Below, piece after piece: positions 38,626 through 46,900 of a DNA stretch of 49,718 bases (positions within the stretch are counted from its first letter, which is position 1; every line of letters starts with the position of its first letter). The DNA lies in IMG/VR virus record IMGVR_UViG_3300042691_013934, positions 1 through 49,718 of that record, one strand, 5' to 3'. The translations under genes were made by a program, and so were the position numbers. Below the pieces are notes generated by a model that made no database searches, had not been told where the DNA came from, and worked only from the letters and a program-made list of their open reading frames with translations. This DNA comes from a virus.

Positions 38626-38919
38626 CTACATCGAGCCTTCTTTTGCGAGTTCCTTTAGGAATTCTTCGTCAGCCATTTCTCCCATTGGGGCTTCTCCACC
38701 CATTGGAGCGCCAGCAGGGCCGCCAGCGGGGCTTTCGGCCATTCCTGACTTCTGCATCTCAACAGAGGCTTGAAGGTCTTGTACTCCGGCGGCAAGTTCC
38801 ATGACGAGCGATGCCATCATGTCAAATGCTGCCTTTGGCATTTGGATCATAACGGAGTCAGAGGCTCCGGTTGGCGGCATTGCGTCTCCTGCGGGTGGCA
38901 TTGGTGGTTGTGTGGCCAT
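38626..38919 (-). CDS. Small acidic virion-module protein
   Basis: The 97-residue product is rich in methionine, proline, glycine and glutamate, with one helix (MPKAAFDMMASLVMELAAG) and an acidic end (ADEEFLKELAKEG). It starts with TAATATG after the previous stop and lies 12 bases before the adaptor-like gene. A scaffold or head-completion role is possible; no family recognised. Confidence 0.6.
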   Translation of the reverse strand: MATQPPMPPAGDAMPPTGASDSVMIQMPKAAFDMMASLVMELAAGVQDLQASVEMQKSGMAESPAGGPAGAPMGGEAPMGEMADEEFLKELAKEGSM

Positions 38920-38920
38920 A

Positions 38921-39289
38921 TTAGTCTTCTTCTTCTTCTTCGGTTTCGTTGGACGCCTCTTCTAATCCTTCTTCGATGGCGTCTTCATCGGAGGTAGCCT
39001 CGTTTTCCATTTCGTCAGCCTTTTCAGGCTCGATCCCGTGGATTTCAAGTTCAACAACGTATCGTGTTTCGGTTTTGCCGTCTCGGGTGATCTTCTCAGT
39101 GCGTTCCATCACCTTTTTGTAATAGATCGTCGCTTCTCCGTTTTGCGGAAGAGCTTTTAGCTCGTTTTTTCCGCTAAAATAAAGTGTCGGATAGTGAACC
39201 TTTTCAGCTATTGGATCTGAAAATGTCATTTCAAGAGGTTTAAGCGACTCTCCAAGGTCGATATACTTGCTACTGTCGTTGTTTTTCAT
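38921..39289 (-). CDS. Small protein with very acidic tail
   Basis: ATG 39289 overlaps the previous stop as TAATG and gives 122 residues starting MKNNDSSKYIDLGESLKPLE. The middle is beta-rich (KALPQNGEATIYYKKVMERT) and the last 30 residues are almost all glutamate and aspartate. It sits between a glycine-rich adhesin and another small acidic protein. The tail may bind basic or DNA-binding partners. Function unknown. Confidence 0.65.
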   Translation of the reverse strand: MKNNDSSKYIDLGESLKPLEMTFSDPIAEKVHYPTLYFSGKNELKALPQNGEATIYYKKVMERTEKITRDGKTETRYVVELEIHGIEPEKADEMENEATSDEDAIEEGLEEASNETEEEEED

Positions 39290-40164
39290 TATGAAAAAAT
39301 TATTTGAGCGTTTGATGTTAGAGTATGCACGGTGTTTGAATTGAATGATGTGGTCGATCCAGTACCAGACTGAATCGTGCCGCGACTTACGCCAGCATAC
39401 CAAATTAATACAACTCCAGTGCCTCCAGTTGATGGAGTATTAAAGCCGACAAAGGTTTGTCCGCCTTGTCCTCCACCACCCCCTCCTGTGTTTACAGTCC
39501 CATTGGCTGGATATGAACCGCCTCCAGCTCCGCCGCCGCCAGCTCCTCCAGCTCCTCCTACAGTTGATCCATCTCCATATCCAATACCACCACCTCCACC
39601 ACCTCCGAATGTTTGATATGGCATACCTCCTATGTACACTTGGAGGCCATTTCCACCGCCATTTGCACGCGGCGGCGTGGCGGGATCTGGAGCATTTGCT
39701 CCAGCCCCTCCACCGCCGCCGCCCCAACTTGAAAGTCCTGGATTTGGATCATAAATAATGCCACGGGATGACGCTCCGTTAAATCCATATGGAGCAATGC
39801 CTGTTCCGCCAGCCCTATCTGCTCCTCCACCTGCCGCAAGCCCTCCACCACCACCGCATCCACCATTACTTCCAACTAAATTAGCATCTCCACCGTTTCC
39901 TCCTCCTGCGACTGTAAATCCAAAAATGCTTGAATTTCCTGCTATTGTGCTAACAAGTCCTCCCGTGCCAACAACTGCGGCGTATGGAGTTGATAGCAAA
40001 ACTTGAAATGTAGATATCAAGACGCCACCACCACCACCGCCGCCGCCTGCTCCAGTTCCAGTATTTCCCCTACCTCCACCGCCGCCACCACCAACAATAG
40101 CAAAGTTTACCCAAGGAAACGGAAGCACTCTTCTGGATGTGCGTAAAATACCAGAGGCAAACAT
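39289..40164 (-). CDS. Glycine-rich adhesin-like tail protein
   Basis: From ATG 40164, two bases after the fibre stop (TAATATG), this 291-residue product starts MFASGILRTSRRVLPFPWVN, then FAIVGGGGGGG and long glycine stretches that end in a TGVVLIWYAG strand. This is the glycine-rich domain seen at fibre tips and in T4-type gp38 adhesins, where polyglycine II sandwiches carry the receptor loops. It ends with a short beta domain (SFNSNTVHTLTSNAQIIFS). It may bind the end of the 461-residue fibre encoded upstream. Confidence 0.72.
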   Translation of the reverse strand: MFASGILRTSRRVLPFPWVNFAIVGGGGGGGRGNTGTGAGGGGGGGGVLISTFQVLLSTPYAAVVGTGGLVSTIAGNSSIFGFTVAGGGNGGDANLVGSNGGCGGGGGLAAGGGADRAGGTGIAPYGFNGASSRGIIYDPNPGLSSWGGGGGGAGANAPDPATPPRANGGGNGLQVYIGGMPYQTFGGGGGGGIGYGDGSTVGGAGGAGGGGAGGGSYPANGTVNTGGGGGGQGGQTFVGFNTPSTGGTGVVLIWYAGVSRGTIQSGTGSTTSFNSNTVHTLTSNAQIIFS

Positions 40165-40165
40165 A

Positions 40166-41551
40166 TTAATAGGTGAAGTTCTGAATGTAATTTCCAAACC
40201 ACTTAGTTCCATCCGAGAAGAATGAAAATACATCCATTCGTCCAAGTGTGGCAGTTACGGTTGGAGCAGTTGCGTTGACCCAGTTTACTGCTGTAAATAC
40301 AGCAGTAGTTGCTGCTCCAGATGCTGGCTGCTTTAAATACACAACAAATGACTTATTTGCAGATGCGGTTGGCATCGTAAATGTACATGGAGTGGCACTT
40401 GCAAGAGTTAGAACAAATACAGTCGAAGTCGTTATTGAAAGTGTGAAGGTGCTTGCTAGTGGCCCAGCAACAGTAACTCCTTCGCTATACCCATTAATTG
40501 TGGGAGTTGTAAGCGTTGGCGTTACAATTGCTGGGGATGTCGAAAATACAATTGTGCCAGTGCCAGTTTCATCAGTTACGGCTGAGATTAAATTTGCACT
40601 AGTTGGCGTCTGAAGAAATGCAGATACGTTAGCGCCAAGTGATCCCACTTGAGTTACATTAATGCCTGTAATTTGAGCAGACGTTAGTCCAGTGCCTACT
40701 TGAGATGCTGATATGCCATTAATTTGAGCGGACGTAAGACCTGCCAACACCTGACTAGCGCCAATGGATATCACCTGATTGGTCGCGCCAGTAATGATAC
40801 CACTTGCATTAATAGTTATCGTTGGATGCGTCCCAGCAGATCCATATGTTGCAGCCGCCACACCAGAAGCCGGAATAGCAGATGCAGGAATTCCGCTAAT
40901 CTGCGCGGACGTTAGTCCAGTGCCTACTTGTGCCGCAGACAAACCAGTAATCTGAGCAGACGTTAGTCCAGTACCTACTTGAGATGCTGAAATGCCGCTA
41001 ATTTGCGCCGATGTAATTGCAATTGACTGTACAGAAGCTCCAGTTAAGCGGCCTTTTGTATCGACGGTTATTACTGGCCATTGAGTTGGGCTTCCAAATG
41101 TTCCCGCAGCAACTCCTGTAGTTGAAAGCGCAAGAATTGACGCCGTCGATATTGAGACATCTGACCCTGAAGACGCCAATTTAAATCCACCAATCAAAGA
41201 CGTTGTTGCGGTGCTAACTGCTGTATTAGTCCAAGCAACAGCACCACCACCAAGCGAAGTCAAAAACTGACCAGCAATGCCTGGAGGCCAAGCGCCTGGG
41301 TTTGTGTTTTGAAGCACTCTTAAAAAGTAGCACATCAGACCTTCGCCTTCGTTCCTTGTGTATCCCCATATCGAAGCAGTTGAATTGGGATCACATGGAA
41401 TCGTCCATTGAACTCTCCCGCTTAAAACAGTTTTTGTGATCAGACCGTATAGTGCGTAAGTCAAATTGTTGATCAGTGATGGCACTGACTCTGCCGAAAC
41501 GCTCGGATAAGGCGTGTCAGCGTTGCAAATGTGGCAATTTTCCGTGTCCAT
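40166..41551 (-). CDS. Tail fibre protein with TSAQ repeats
   Basis: The 461-residue product has an N-terminal domain with CHICNADTPY and a helical RVQWTIP region, then repeats of a 17-residue unit (GTGLTSAQISGISASQV), then TGTGTIVFSTSPAIVTPTL and a beta C-terminal domain ending FFSDGTKWFGNYIQNFTY. These repeats and the FSDGTKWF end are typical of phage fibres. It overlaps nothing and is followed at once by the glycine-rich protein, so the two may form one receptor-binding complex. Confidence 0.75.
   Translation of the reverse strand: MDTENCHICNADTPYPSVSAESVPSLINNLTYALYGLITKTVLSGRVQWTIPCDPNSTASIWGYTRNEGEGLMCYFLRVLQNTNPGAWPPGIAGQFLTSLGGGAVAWTNTAVSTATTSLIGGFKLASSGSDVSISTASILALSTTGVAAGTFGSPTQWPVITVDTKGRLTGASVQSIAITSAQISGISASQVGTGLTSAQITGLSAAQVGTGLTSAQISGIPASAIPASGVAAATYGSAGTHPTITINASGIITGATNQVISIGASQVLAGLTSAQINGISASQVGTGLTSAQITGINVTQVGSLGANVSAFLQTPTSANLISAVTDETGTGTIVFSTSPAIVTPTLTTPTINGYSEGVTVAGPLASTFTLSITTSTVFVLTLASATPCTFTMPTASANKSFVVYLKQPASGAATTAVFTAVNWVNATAPTVTATLGRMDVFSFFSDGTKWFGNYIQNFTY
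40680..41030 (-). repeat. 51-base coding repeats in the fibre gene
   Basis: Near-identical 51-base blocks that include GACGTTAGTCCAG recur, with copies at 40680, 40908 and 40959 on the plus strand (the last two exactly 51 bases apart). They encode the 17-residue GLTSAQ unit. Such repeats allow the number of units to change by recombination. Confidence 0.7.
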
Positions 41552-41554
41552 AAG

Positions 41555-42154
41555 TTAAGCAATTGCTGCGTGAAAGAAGTCTGCTTCTGCGTCTCTTCTG
41601 TTTCTGAGCCCCTTTGAGTCGGGCCAAAGTCGTTTTTGTTCGCGAAGCAGGCCGACGATAGCAGGCAAATCGTTTTTCTTCAACGCGGTTTGAATGTCCG
41701 CCATTTCTTTTCTGCGCTCGCCATTAAGCGAGCTGCCTCGGTTAAAAACAAGCGAGAGCAGGGCACAGGCGGCGTCAGGATCGATCGTGGCAGCTTCTGG
41801 GTATATACGCACCATCTGCGCGTAAAACCTCGGAACAGTGCATTTATTAAACACAGCCACGGCTGATTCCCAAGGAACCTCGATGTGGCTCAGTCCTTTT
41901 GCCAGCTCGTTAGCTGGAGCCCCTTTGATCCCGCACACCTGTTTTAAGTCTTCAATGTGGTCGCCATCGAGATTTCCATCCCAGTCTTCACAAAGCTGAC
42001 TGACCGTGTTGTAGCCAAGATCGTATCCAGCGCCAATGGTGACGCCGGACGACGCCCCTGGCCATGATGGACGTTTGAGCTTTTTGTTGTAGTACGCTTC
42101 GCCACCCGTTTCGGCGTCGATGATAAACTTGAGACCTTTTTCTGAGACGTTCAT
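41555..42154 (-). CDS. Endolysin, GH24/pesticin-like muramidase
   Basis: The ATG at 42154 shares ATGA with the preceding small membrane protein gene and gives 199 residues. Near the N-terminus IIDAETGGEAYYNK supplies the catalytic glutamate (E15), and SGVTIGAGYDLGYNTVS (about 34-50) holds the aspartate and threonine region of the T4-lysozyme/pesticin fold. The rest is helical, as expected. It cleaves peptidoglycan glycan strands at lysis. There is no signal peptide, so release by a holin is expected; the coupled upstream membrane protein is the best candidate. Confidence 0.85.
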   Translation of the reverse strand: MNVSEKGLKFIIDAETGGEAYYNKKLKRPSWPGASSGVTIGAGYDLGYNTVSQLCEDWDGNLDGDHIEDLKQVCGIKGAPANELAKGLSHIEVPWESAVAVFNKCTVPRFYAQMVRIYPEAATIDPDAACALLSLVFNRGSSLNGERRKEMADIQTALKKNDLPAIVGLLREQKRLWPDSKGLRNRRDAEADFFHAAIA

Positions 42155-42324
42155 TTGCGAAGCATTTTTGCAATTTTTAGTACCGTATACACGCACACGG
42201 CTGCGGCAGAGCAGATCCTCAAGATTTGTTCAGCTTCCGAAAGCGAAATGGCAAGCCCAACAAAATTAATGCCGACAACACTTACGATGTCCTTTATATC
42301 GTCAAACACGTTTTGGTCTTCCAT
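42151..42324 (-). CDS. 57-residue holin candidate upstream of endolysin
   Basis: A short frame from ATG 42324 to TGA 42151 reads MEDQNVFDDIKDIVSVVGIN, FVGLAISLSEAEQILRI and CSAAAVCVYTVLKIAKMLRK. It has an acidic start, two hydrophobic helices separated by a short polar turn and a basic end, a typical small holin. The last bases form ATGA with the endolysin start, strong evidence of coupling. It overlaps the previous membrane protein gene by 23 bases. Confidence 0.7.
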   Translation of the reverse strand: MEDQNVFDDIKDIVSVVGINFVGLAISLSEAEQILRICSAAAVCVYTVLKIAKMLRK

Positions 42325-42661
42325 TTGAGGGCTTCTTTGAAGCTACAGAAGCCTTTGGGGCCGTCTGGCGCTTTGGTTTCTTTGACATCCCGTAAAAAAA
42401 CGAGATCCACACAAAGTTCATTGAAACACCTATATTCAAAAGGCATTCGGTAATTGGAGGAACCTCATGCACCAGTATGTTTGCGACACTGCCGCACACC
42501 GTGATTGAGGTTGCCAGCTTACACAGCACAGCCGCATACGGACGCTTGTAAATATCCGAATCTTCGTGCCCAAACACTTTGAGCAGAAGATGGATTGCAG
42601 ACGCCGCCAGAACCGTGTTAGCGGCGACGTTTAGCAGTACGAGTAGGTGTGTGTTGCTCAT
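42302..42661 (-). CDS. Membrane protein with three predicted helices, lysis cassette
   Basis: The 119-residue product has hydrophobic helices near residues 5-27 (LLVLLNVAANTVLAASAIHL), about 42-62 (AAVLCKLATSITVCGSVANI) and 73-90 (CLLNIGVSMNFVWISFF), followed by a basic tail (KKPKRQTAPKASVASKK). It overlaps the preceding and following genes by 44 and 23 bases. Holin or antiholin is possible by position and topology; no family recognised. Confidence 0.6.
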   Translation of the reverse strand: MSNTHLLVLLNVAANTVLAASAIHLLLKVFGHEDSDIYKRPYAAVLCKLATSITVCGSVANILVHEVPPITECLLNIGVSMNFVWISFFYGMSKKPKRQTAPKASVASKKPSNGRPKRV

Positions 42662-42941
42662 TTTGTTGAGGCATGATCTTTTGGCTCAAGGTCTCTACCG
42701 CTCTCAATCCGCAAAACCCCAGCAAAAACGCCGCAGCATAACCAAAGCTCGGCTCAGTATTGTCTATGTGCCCAAGTTTTAGAATCAGTGGCGTCACATA
42801 ATTTGCACTAGCAGCGCCACCGACCAAAGATGCAATCGTTCTCGGGATGTTTTCACCAGATCGCTTGGTGCTGGTAAGCACGCTCCCAAAAAGCCCAGCA
42901 ATGGCCAGTGAAACGTCAATCCCAAGCTCTTTTAAGTTCAT
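42618..42941 (-). CDS. Membrane protein, holin-like, three predicted helices
   Basis: From ATG 42941, which shares ATGA with the lipoprotein stop, the 107-residue product reads MNLKELGIDVSLAIAGLFGS and has hydrophobic stretches at about 9-20, 36-55 (IASLVGGAASANYVTPLIL) and 68-85 (YAAAFLLGFCGLRAVE), ending in a basic tail. Topology and location fit a class I holin or a relative. It precedes the 119-residue membrane protein. Confidence 0.6.
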   Translation of the reverse strand: MNLKELGIDVSLAIAGLFGSVLTSTKRSGENIPRTIASLVGGAASANYVTPLILKLGHIDNTEPSFGYAAAFLLGFCGLRAVETLSQKIMPQQNEQHTPTRTAKRRR

Positions 42942-43186
42942 CTGTGGTCGCTTTGTTTCTTGGCGGCAATAGCATTCAGATAATCCATCTCCAGCTTTTG
43001 ATAGCGAGCTTCTGAATGCCATTTTTCGTTGTTTTGAGCCGTGTATTGCTGGCCTTGCTTTAAATCAAGAATTCCGTTCGGCGGATACAAGCACCGCGCT
43101 GGAACGGGCAAATCTTTCGCGCAGGCGGTCAGCAACAGCATCGTTGCCATCAGCCCGAGCTTTGAGAATTTGATTTTCGATGTCAT
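42938..43186 (-). CDS. Outer-membrane spanin-like lipoprotein (Rz1-like)
   Basis: The ATG at 43186 gives an 82-residue protein with a basic start (MTSKIKFSKLG), a hydrophobic signal (LMATMLLLTAC) and the lipobox L-T-A-C. After the cysteine follow proline-containing PVPARCLYPPN and a polar helix. A short proline-bearing lipoprotein overlapping a small helical gene in the lysis cassette is the o-spanin pattern. It would be anchored in the outer membrane and fuse it with the inner one at lysis. It overlaps the partner gene by 122 bases in another frame. Confidence 0.72.
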   Translation of the reverse strand: MTSKIKFSKLGLMATMLLLTACAKDLPVPARCLYPPNGILDLKQGQQYTAQNNEKWHSEARYQKLEMDYLNAIAAKKQSDHR

Positions 43187-43283
43187 CGCAATAATTGGCA
43201 ATGTCGCGCTCAAGTTCCCAAGAGGCTCGTTTGGCTTTGATTTCGAGCCACGCTTTAAGGATTTGCAGGAGCGTCAGAAGCAT
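43065..43283 (-). CDS. Possible inner-membrane spanin partner (Rz-like)
   Basis: The 72-residue product begins with a short hydrophobic helix (MLLTLLQILKAWLEI) and continues as a charged helix (ASWELERDIANYCDDIENQI, then ADGNDAVADRLRERFARSS), the expected shape of an i-spanin: membrane anchor plus coiled coil. The anchor is shorter than usual, so this is tentative. Its 3' half overlaps the lipoprotein gene, the arrangement seen in lambda Rz/Rz1. It overlaps the upstream gene by 29 bases. Confidence 0.55.
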   Translation of the reverse strand: MLLTLLQILKAWLEIKAKRASWELERDIANYCDDIENQILKARADGNDAVADRLRERFARSSAVLVSAERNS

Positions 43284-43452
43284 CTTTTCCCTTCTCCTTT
43301 CGGAAGAAGTTTACAAGTCCGATCGCAGATAGCCCGACTGACAAAATTGCTTCTTGAAGCTCGGGATGCAGTTTGACTCCCAAGGCCATCAGAAGTGCAA
43401 AAAGTCCGCGCCAAGAAGATGGCTCTTTAAGTCTTTCAAGTAGGTATTTCAT
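43255..43452 (-). CDS. Small membrane protein of the lysis cassette
   Basis: From ATG 43452 the 65-residue product reads MKYLLERLKEPSSWRGLFAL, LMALGVKLHPELQEAILSVG and LSAIGLVNFFRKEKGKD. Two hydrophobic helices (about 16-28 and 34-50) flank a short polar turn and the tail is charged. This looks like a small holin-type protein of the two-helix class. The in-frame ATG at 43482 would overlap the previous gene and is less likely. Confidence 0.6.
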   Translation of the reverse strand: MKYLLERLKEPSSWRGLFALLMALGVKLHPELQEAILSVGLSAIGLVNFFRKEKGKDASDAPANP

Positions 43453-43460
43453 GTTGTTTT

Positions 43461-43745
43461 TTATTTGTATTTGCTTCCGCAATTCCAGCGCCGAAGACTT
43501 GCAGCCTTTCGTGTTGGTCTTCCTTGTTCATCTTTCATTGGCCCTTTCATTCCGCTCATGCGAGCGCAGAATGACTTTTTGCGGCCAGCGTCAGCTTTTG
43601 TTTTTGGGTTCGGTGCCGGAGCTTTGAGATTGCTTCCGGTGGCTCGGTTGTAAGCAGCGCGGCCTTTTGCTGTCAGGCCAGCGCCTTTTGAAACAGGCAG
43701 CTTTTCGCCGTCTCCGACCGACAATGATGGTGCTTTTTTAGGCAT
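43461..43745 (-). CDS. Small basic conserved phage protein
   Basis: ATG 43745 (TAATATG after the previous stop) gives 94 residues with KGAGLTAKGRAAYNRATGSN, KSFCARMSGMKGPMKDEQG and RPTRKAASLRRWNCG. This SFCARMSG...GRPTRKA..LRRWNC pattern is a familiar small family in marine and T7-like phages (I recall it as DUF6321, unverified). The function is unknown; conserved cysteines and strong basic charge suggest nucleic acid or virion contact. An in-frame start at 43799 lies inside the previous gene. Confidence 0.75.
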   Translation of the reverse strand: MPKKAPSLSVGDGEKLPVSKGAGLTAKGRAAYNRATGSNLKAPAPNPKTKADAGRKKSFCARMSGMKGPMKDEQGRPTRKAASLRRWNCGSKYK

Positions 43746-43746
43746 A

Positions 43747-43929
43747 TTATTCTTCAGGTGGCCTGCTGTAGCTTCCGTCTGAATTGCGAGTTCCGCCAAT
43801 GTATGCAGTCTCTAGCTCAGACAAAAATATTACATCAACATTAACAGAAGGAACCCATTCACTGACTCCGTCCCATGTAATAATGTTTTCAACAATATTG
43901 GTTTCTTTGTTAACGAGTGCGTAATTCAT
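43747..43929 (-). CDS. Small tail-fibre companion protein
   Basis: The 60-residue product starts right after the fibre stop: MNYALVNKETNIVENIITWD, then GVSEWVPSVNVDVIFL and GGTRNSDGSYSRPPEE. The pattern MxYAlid..g.VeNvI.WDG...W.P and a final dG.fsrPp is common in small proteins next to phage fibre genes, sometimes annotated as tail-fibre assembly. It may help folding or cap the fibre. Confidence 0.7.
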   Translation of the reverse strand: MNYALVNKETNIVENIITWDGVSEWVPSVNVDVIFLSELETAYIGGTRNSDGSYSRPPEE

Positions 43930-46900
43930 TTAATTAAAGTACGTTGTTATAACCGCATAGCCACCTCCACCTGCGCCACCCGCTCCACTTGCTGCCCCAT
44001 TTAAACAAGCTCCACCACCGCCACCGCCTGCTCCCATTCCTCCAATTCCACCAGCGCCTCCAGCACCTGCAATATTAGATCCTCCACCAGCTCCTCCGCC
44101 AGCACCAATAATTCCAATTCCCGCGTTTGTGACATTGGTAGTTCCAATCCCTCCAGTCCCTCCACCTGCTGTGCCTGCTGTTGCGCCAGTAATGTTTAAT
44201 GGCAAAAATCTACTCCCTACTCCACCCGCTACATTTGCTGGTGTAATTGCAATTCCTCCACCAGAAGCTCCACTTCCGTTTGCCTGTCCGCAGGTCGATG
44301 TTGTATTTGCAGGAACACCTCCAACCCCTGCTCCGCCTGTTGTGGATGCAGCAGAACCTGAATTTCCATTAAATCCTCCGGCACCTCCAGCGCCTGCAAC
44401 TGTGGCACCTTGCGTTCCGCCGCCACCAGCGGCTCCGCCGAATGCAGTAAGCCTTGATCCAAAAGTTGTTGTTCCACCTGCCCCGCCCGCGCCACCATTT
44501 GTGCTATCAGTAGCGGCACTTGCGCCTCCCACACCAGCAGATCCAATAGTTATCGTTTCTGTTGTTCCTAATAAAGATGCATCAAAAGTTACGTCAACAA
44601 AACTACCACTTCCACCACCTCCTCCGCCTGCTCCTAAAGTTCCAGAAGCAGTTCTGGCTCCGCCTCCTCCGCCTCCTCCGCCGCCCCAAAGTTGAACGCG
44701 AACACGTTTTGCATTTGTGGGTTTTGTCCAAGTGCCACTTGACCCAAATGAGTTTACACTCATTTGAAGTGGATTGATAACACTTACAACTCCAGAGGGA
44801 GTTCTTCCCAATAAATTTGTGCCATCGCTCCACATTTGGAACATGGAGCCTGGACTTGTTGATGGAGCAGATCCACTTGCAATTGCAAGAACTCTTGATG
44901 CACCTGCTCCAAAACTTTGCGAACCAATGCCTACATTGCCGGAAGTGTCAATGCGTACTTTTTCGGTGTTGTTTGTGTGAAGACCAATTGAAAGAGCATT
45001 GGTTGATCCAATGTCTACAGAACTGCTCGATGTAACAACGTCAAATTTAAAAGTTCCTGCGGCTCCTACAATCGATAACGGGTAAGATCCAGATGTACTT
45101 CCAATTGTAACTCTTCCACTTGCATCAATTACAAATGGGCTTGTATCGCCAGAAGTATCATTAACTACAAGCGCATTTCCAGTTCCATTTTGAGTAATTG
45201 TTAGCGCATTAGATGTGCTGTCAACAATTGCCGATACAGGGTAAGTAATGGAAGCAATCTGCTGAGTAGCCAGTGCCTGTACGTCAGCCGAAGTTAGCCC
45301 AGCAGAAATATTAACATTTGACGCAGCAGTCAGCCTGCCTTGCGCGTCTACTGTAAGTGCGGCAATCTGCGTAGAAGACCCATAAGATCCAGCAGTTACT
45401 GCTGTGTCGGCCAAAGACAAAGTTCTGTCTGCTGTCAAATCCCCGCCACCAGACAATCCTGTTCCGGCAGAAACAGTCCTTGCTGTAGACACGCCGCCAA
45501 GGTTGGTTAGCGAAGTGGACGCGCTGGCAACATCAGACAAGTTGTTTGCAGACAGAAGTGTTCCAGCGGTGTTGGTCAAGCCGCCAACATTGATCGTCCA
45601 CTGCGTGTAGGGGCCAGGGCTAGTCTGGCTGTGCTGCACAATATCTACAACAAGTGTGGTTCCAGAGTAGCTGGTCACACTGCCGTGCATGTGGTTTGCC
45701 GCATCATAGACAATGGTTATGTCTTGAGTTGGCGTGTACGAAAGGCCGGACGCTACAGTAAACGTCTTTGTGCCGTTGGTAATCGTGTTTGAGGTTGTCG
45801 AGGTAGTTAAGTACCTGTCTCCAGAATTAGACAACACAAACGCCGTGGATGCAATCTGAGTGCTGTTAGTGCCAGCGGAGGCTGTAGGTGTAGTTGGCGT
45901 GCCAGTAAAGGCAGGAGAGGCTAGCGGAGCAGCGCCAAGCGCAACCAGCGCACTTACAGCGTCTGTTGAGCCTGTTCCGCCGCTCCCGATAGCAATGATA
46001 GCACTTGTAGCAAACGCACCAATCGACACAGGCGTGATTGTTGCAATCTGAGCTGACGCGAGAGCTTGAACTTGTGCGCTATTCGTAAATCCAGACAACG
46101 CCACGGTTGTAATGCCACCGAGATTTGCAAGAGCAGAAACCGCGTCAGTTGCGCCAGTTCCGCCGCTTGCTACGTTCAGCGTCCCACCAATCGTTATGGT
46201 TCCAGACGACGTAATTGGATTGGTTCCGCTTGTGGTAAGTCCAGTGCCAGTTGTGCTGACTCCAACACTTGTGACTGTTCCAGATCCAGAGGTGGCTGTC
46301 GGCGTCCATGCAGTGCCATCCCAGACCAGCGCCTCACCGGAAGCTGGAGTGGCCATTGCTACATTTCTTCCCTGTATTTGAATCGCACTTCCGGCAACAA
46401 GCACCCAAGGATATCCACTGGCTGGCGGATTGCCAGTGTTGTTGCTTTGAATTGAAACGTAAGTATTTGAAGTTCCGCTTGTGGTTACAACATCGCCTGC
46501 CGAATATGTTTTTAAGGAGTTCCAAATTTGTCCTGCGCCTAGTCCAGTGCCAAGTGCTGCAATTTGCTCGGTAACTAACGCATTAACCTGTGCGCTATCC
46601 AGCCCTCCTCCACCCGCAACTTCTGGAGATACAGTTATGGTGATGTCGTAAGATCCACTTCCGACTGCGTTTGTGACATTTATAACAAGCAAGCTGCCAC
46701 TATATGAAGCAATCGAACCAGTCATGTAGTTCGAGTCGTTTGCATAAAGCAAAACCGATTGTTTTGGAATAAACGAAAGTCCAGATCCAGTAATGTACTT
46801 AGTGCCAACAGAAATTTCTTGAGACTGTCCAACAGGGCTAAATTTAAACAACGAACTGTTTTGTGCAACAAACGCAGTTGTAGCTAAAAATGTATCATTG

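Noticed and set aside
39377-40006. Plus-strand frames opposite the glycine-rich gene, rich in proline
   Set aside because: Proline and arginine runs are what the complement of glycine codons gives. The minus-strand gene explains them.
44129-44695. Long plus-strand proline/alanine frame
   Set aside because: It is the complement of the glycine-rich tip of the large fibre; no ribosome-binding site and biased composition.
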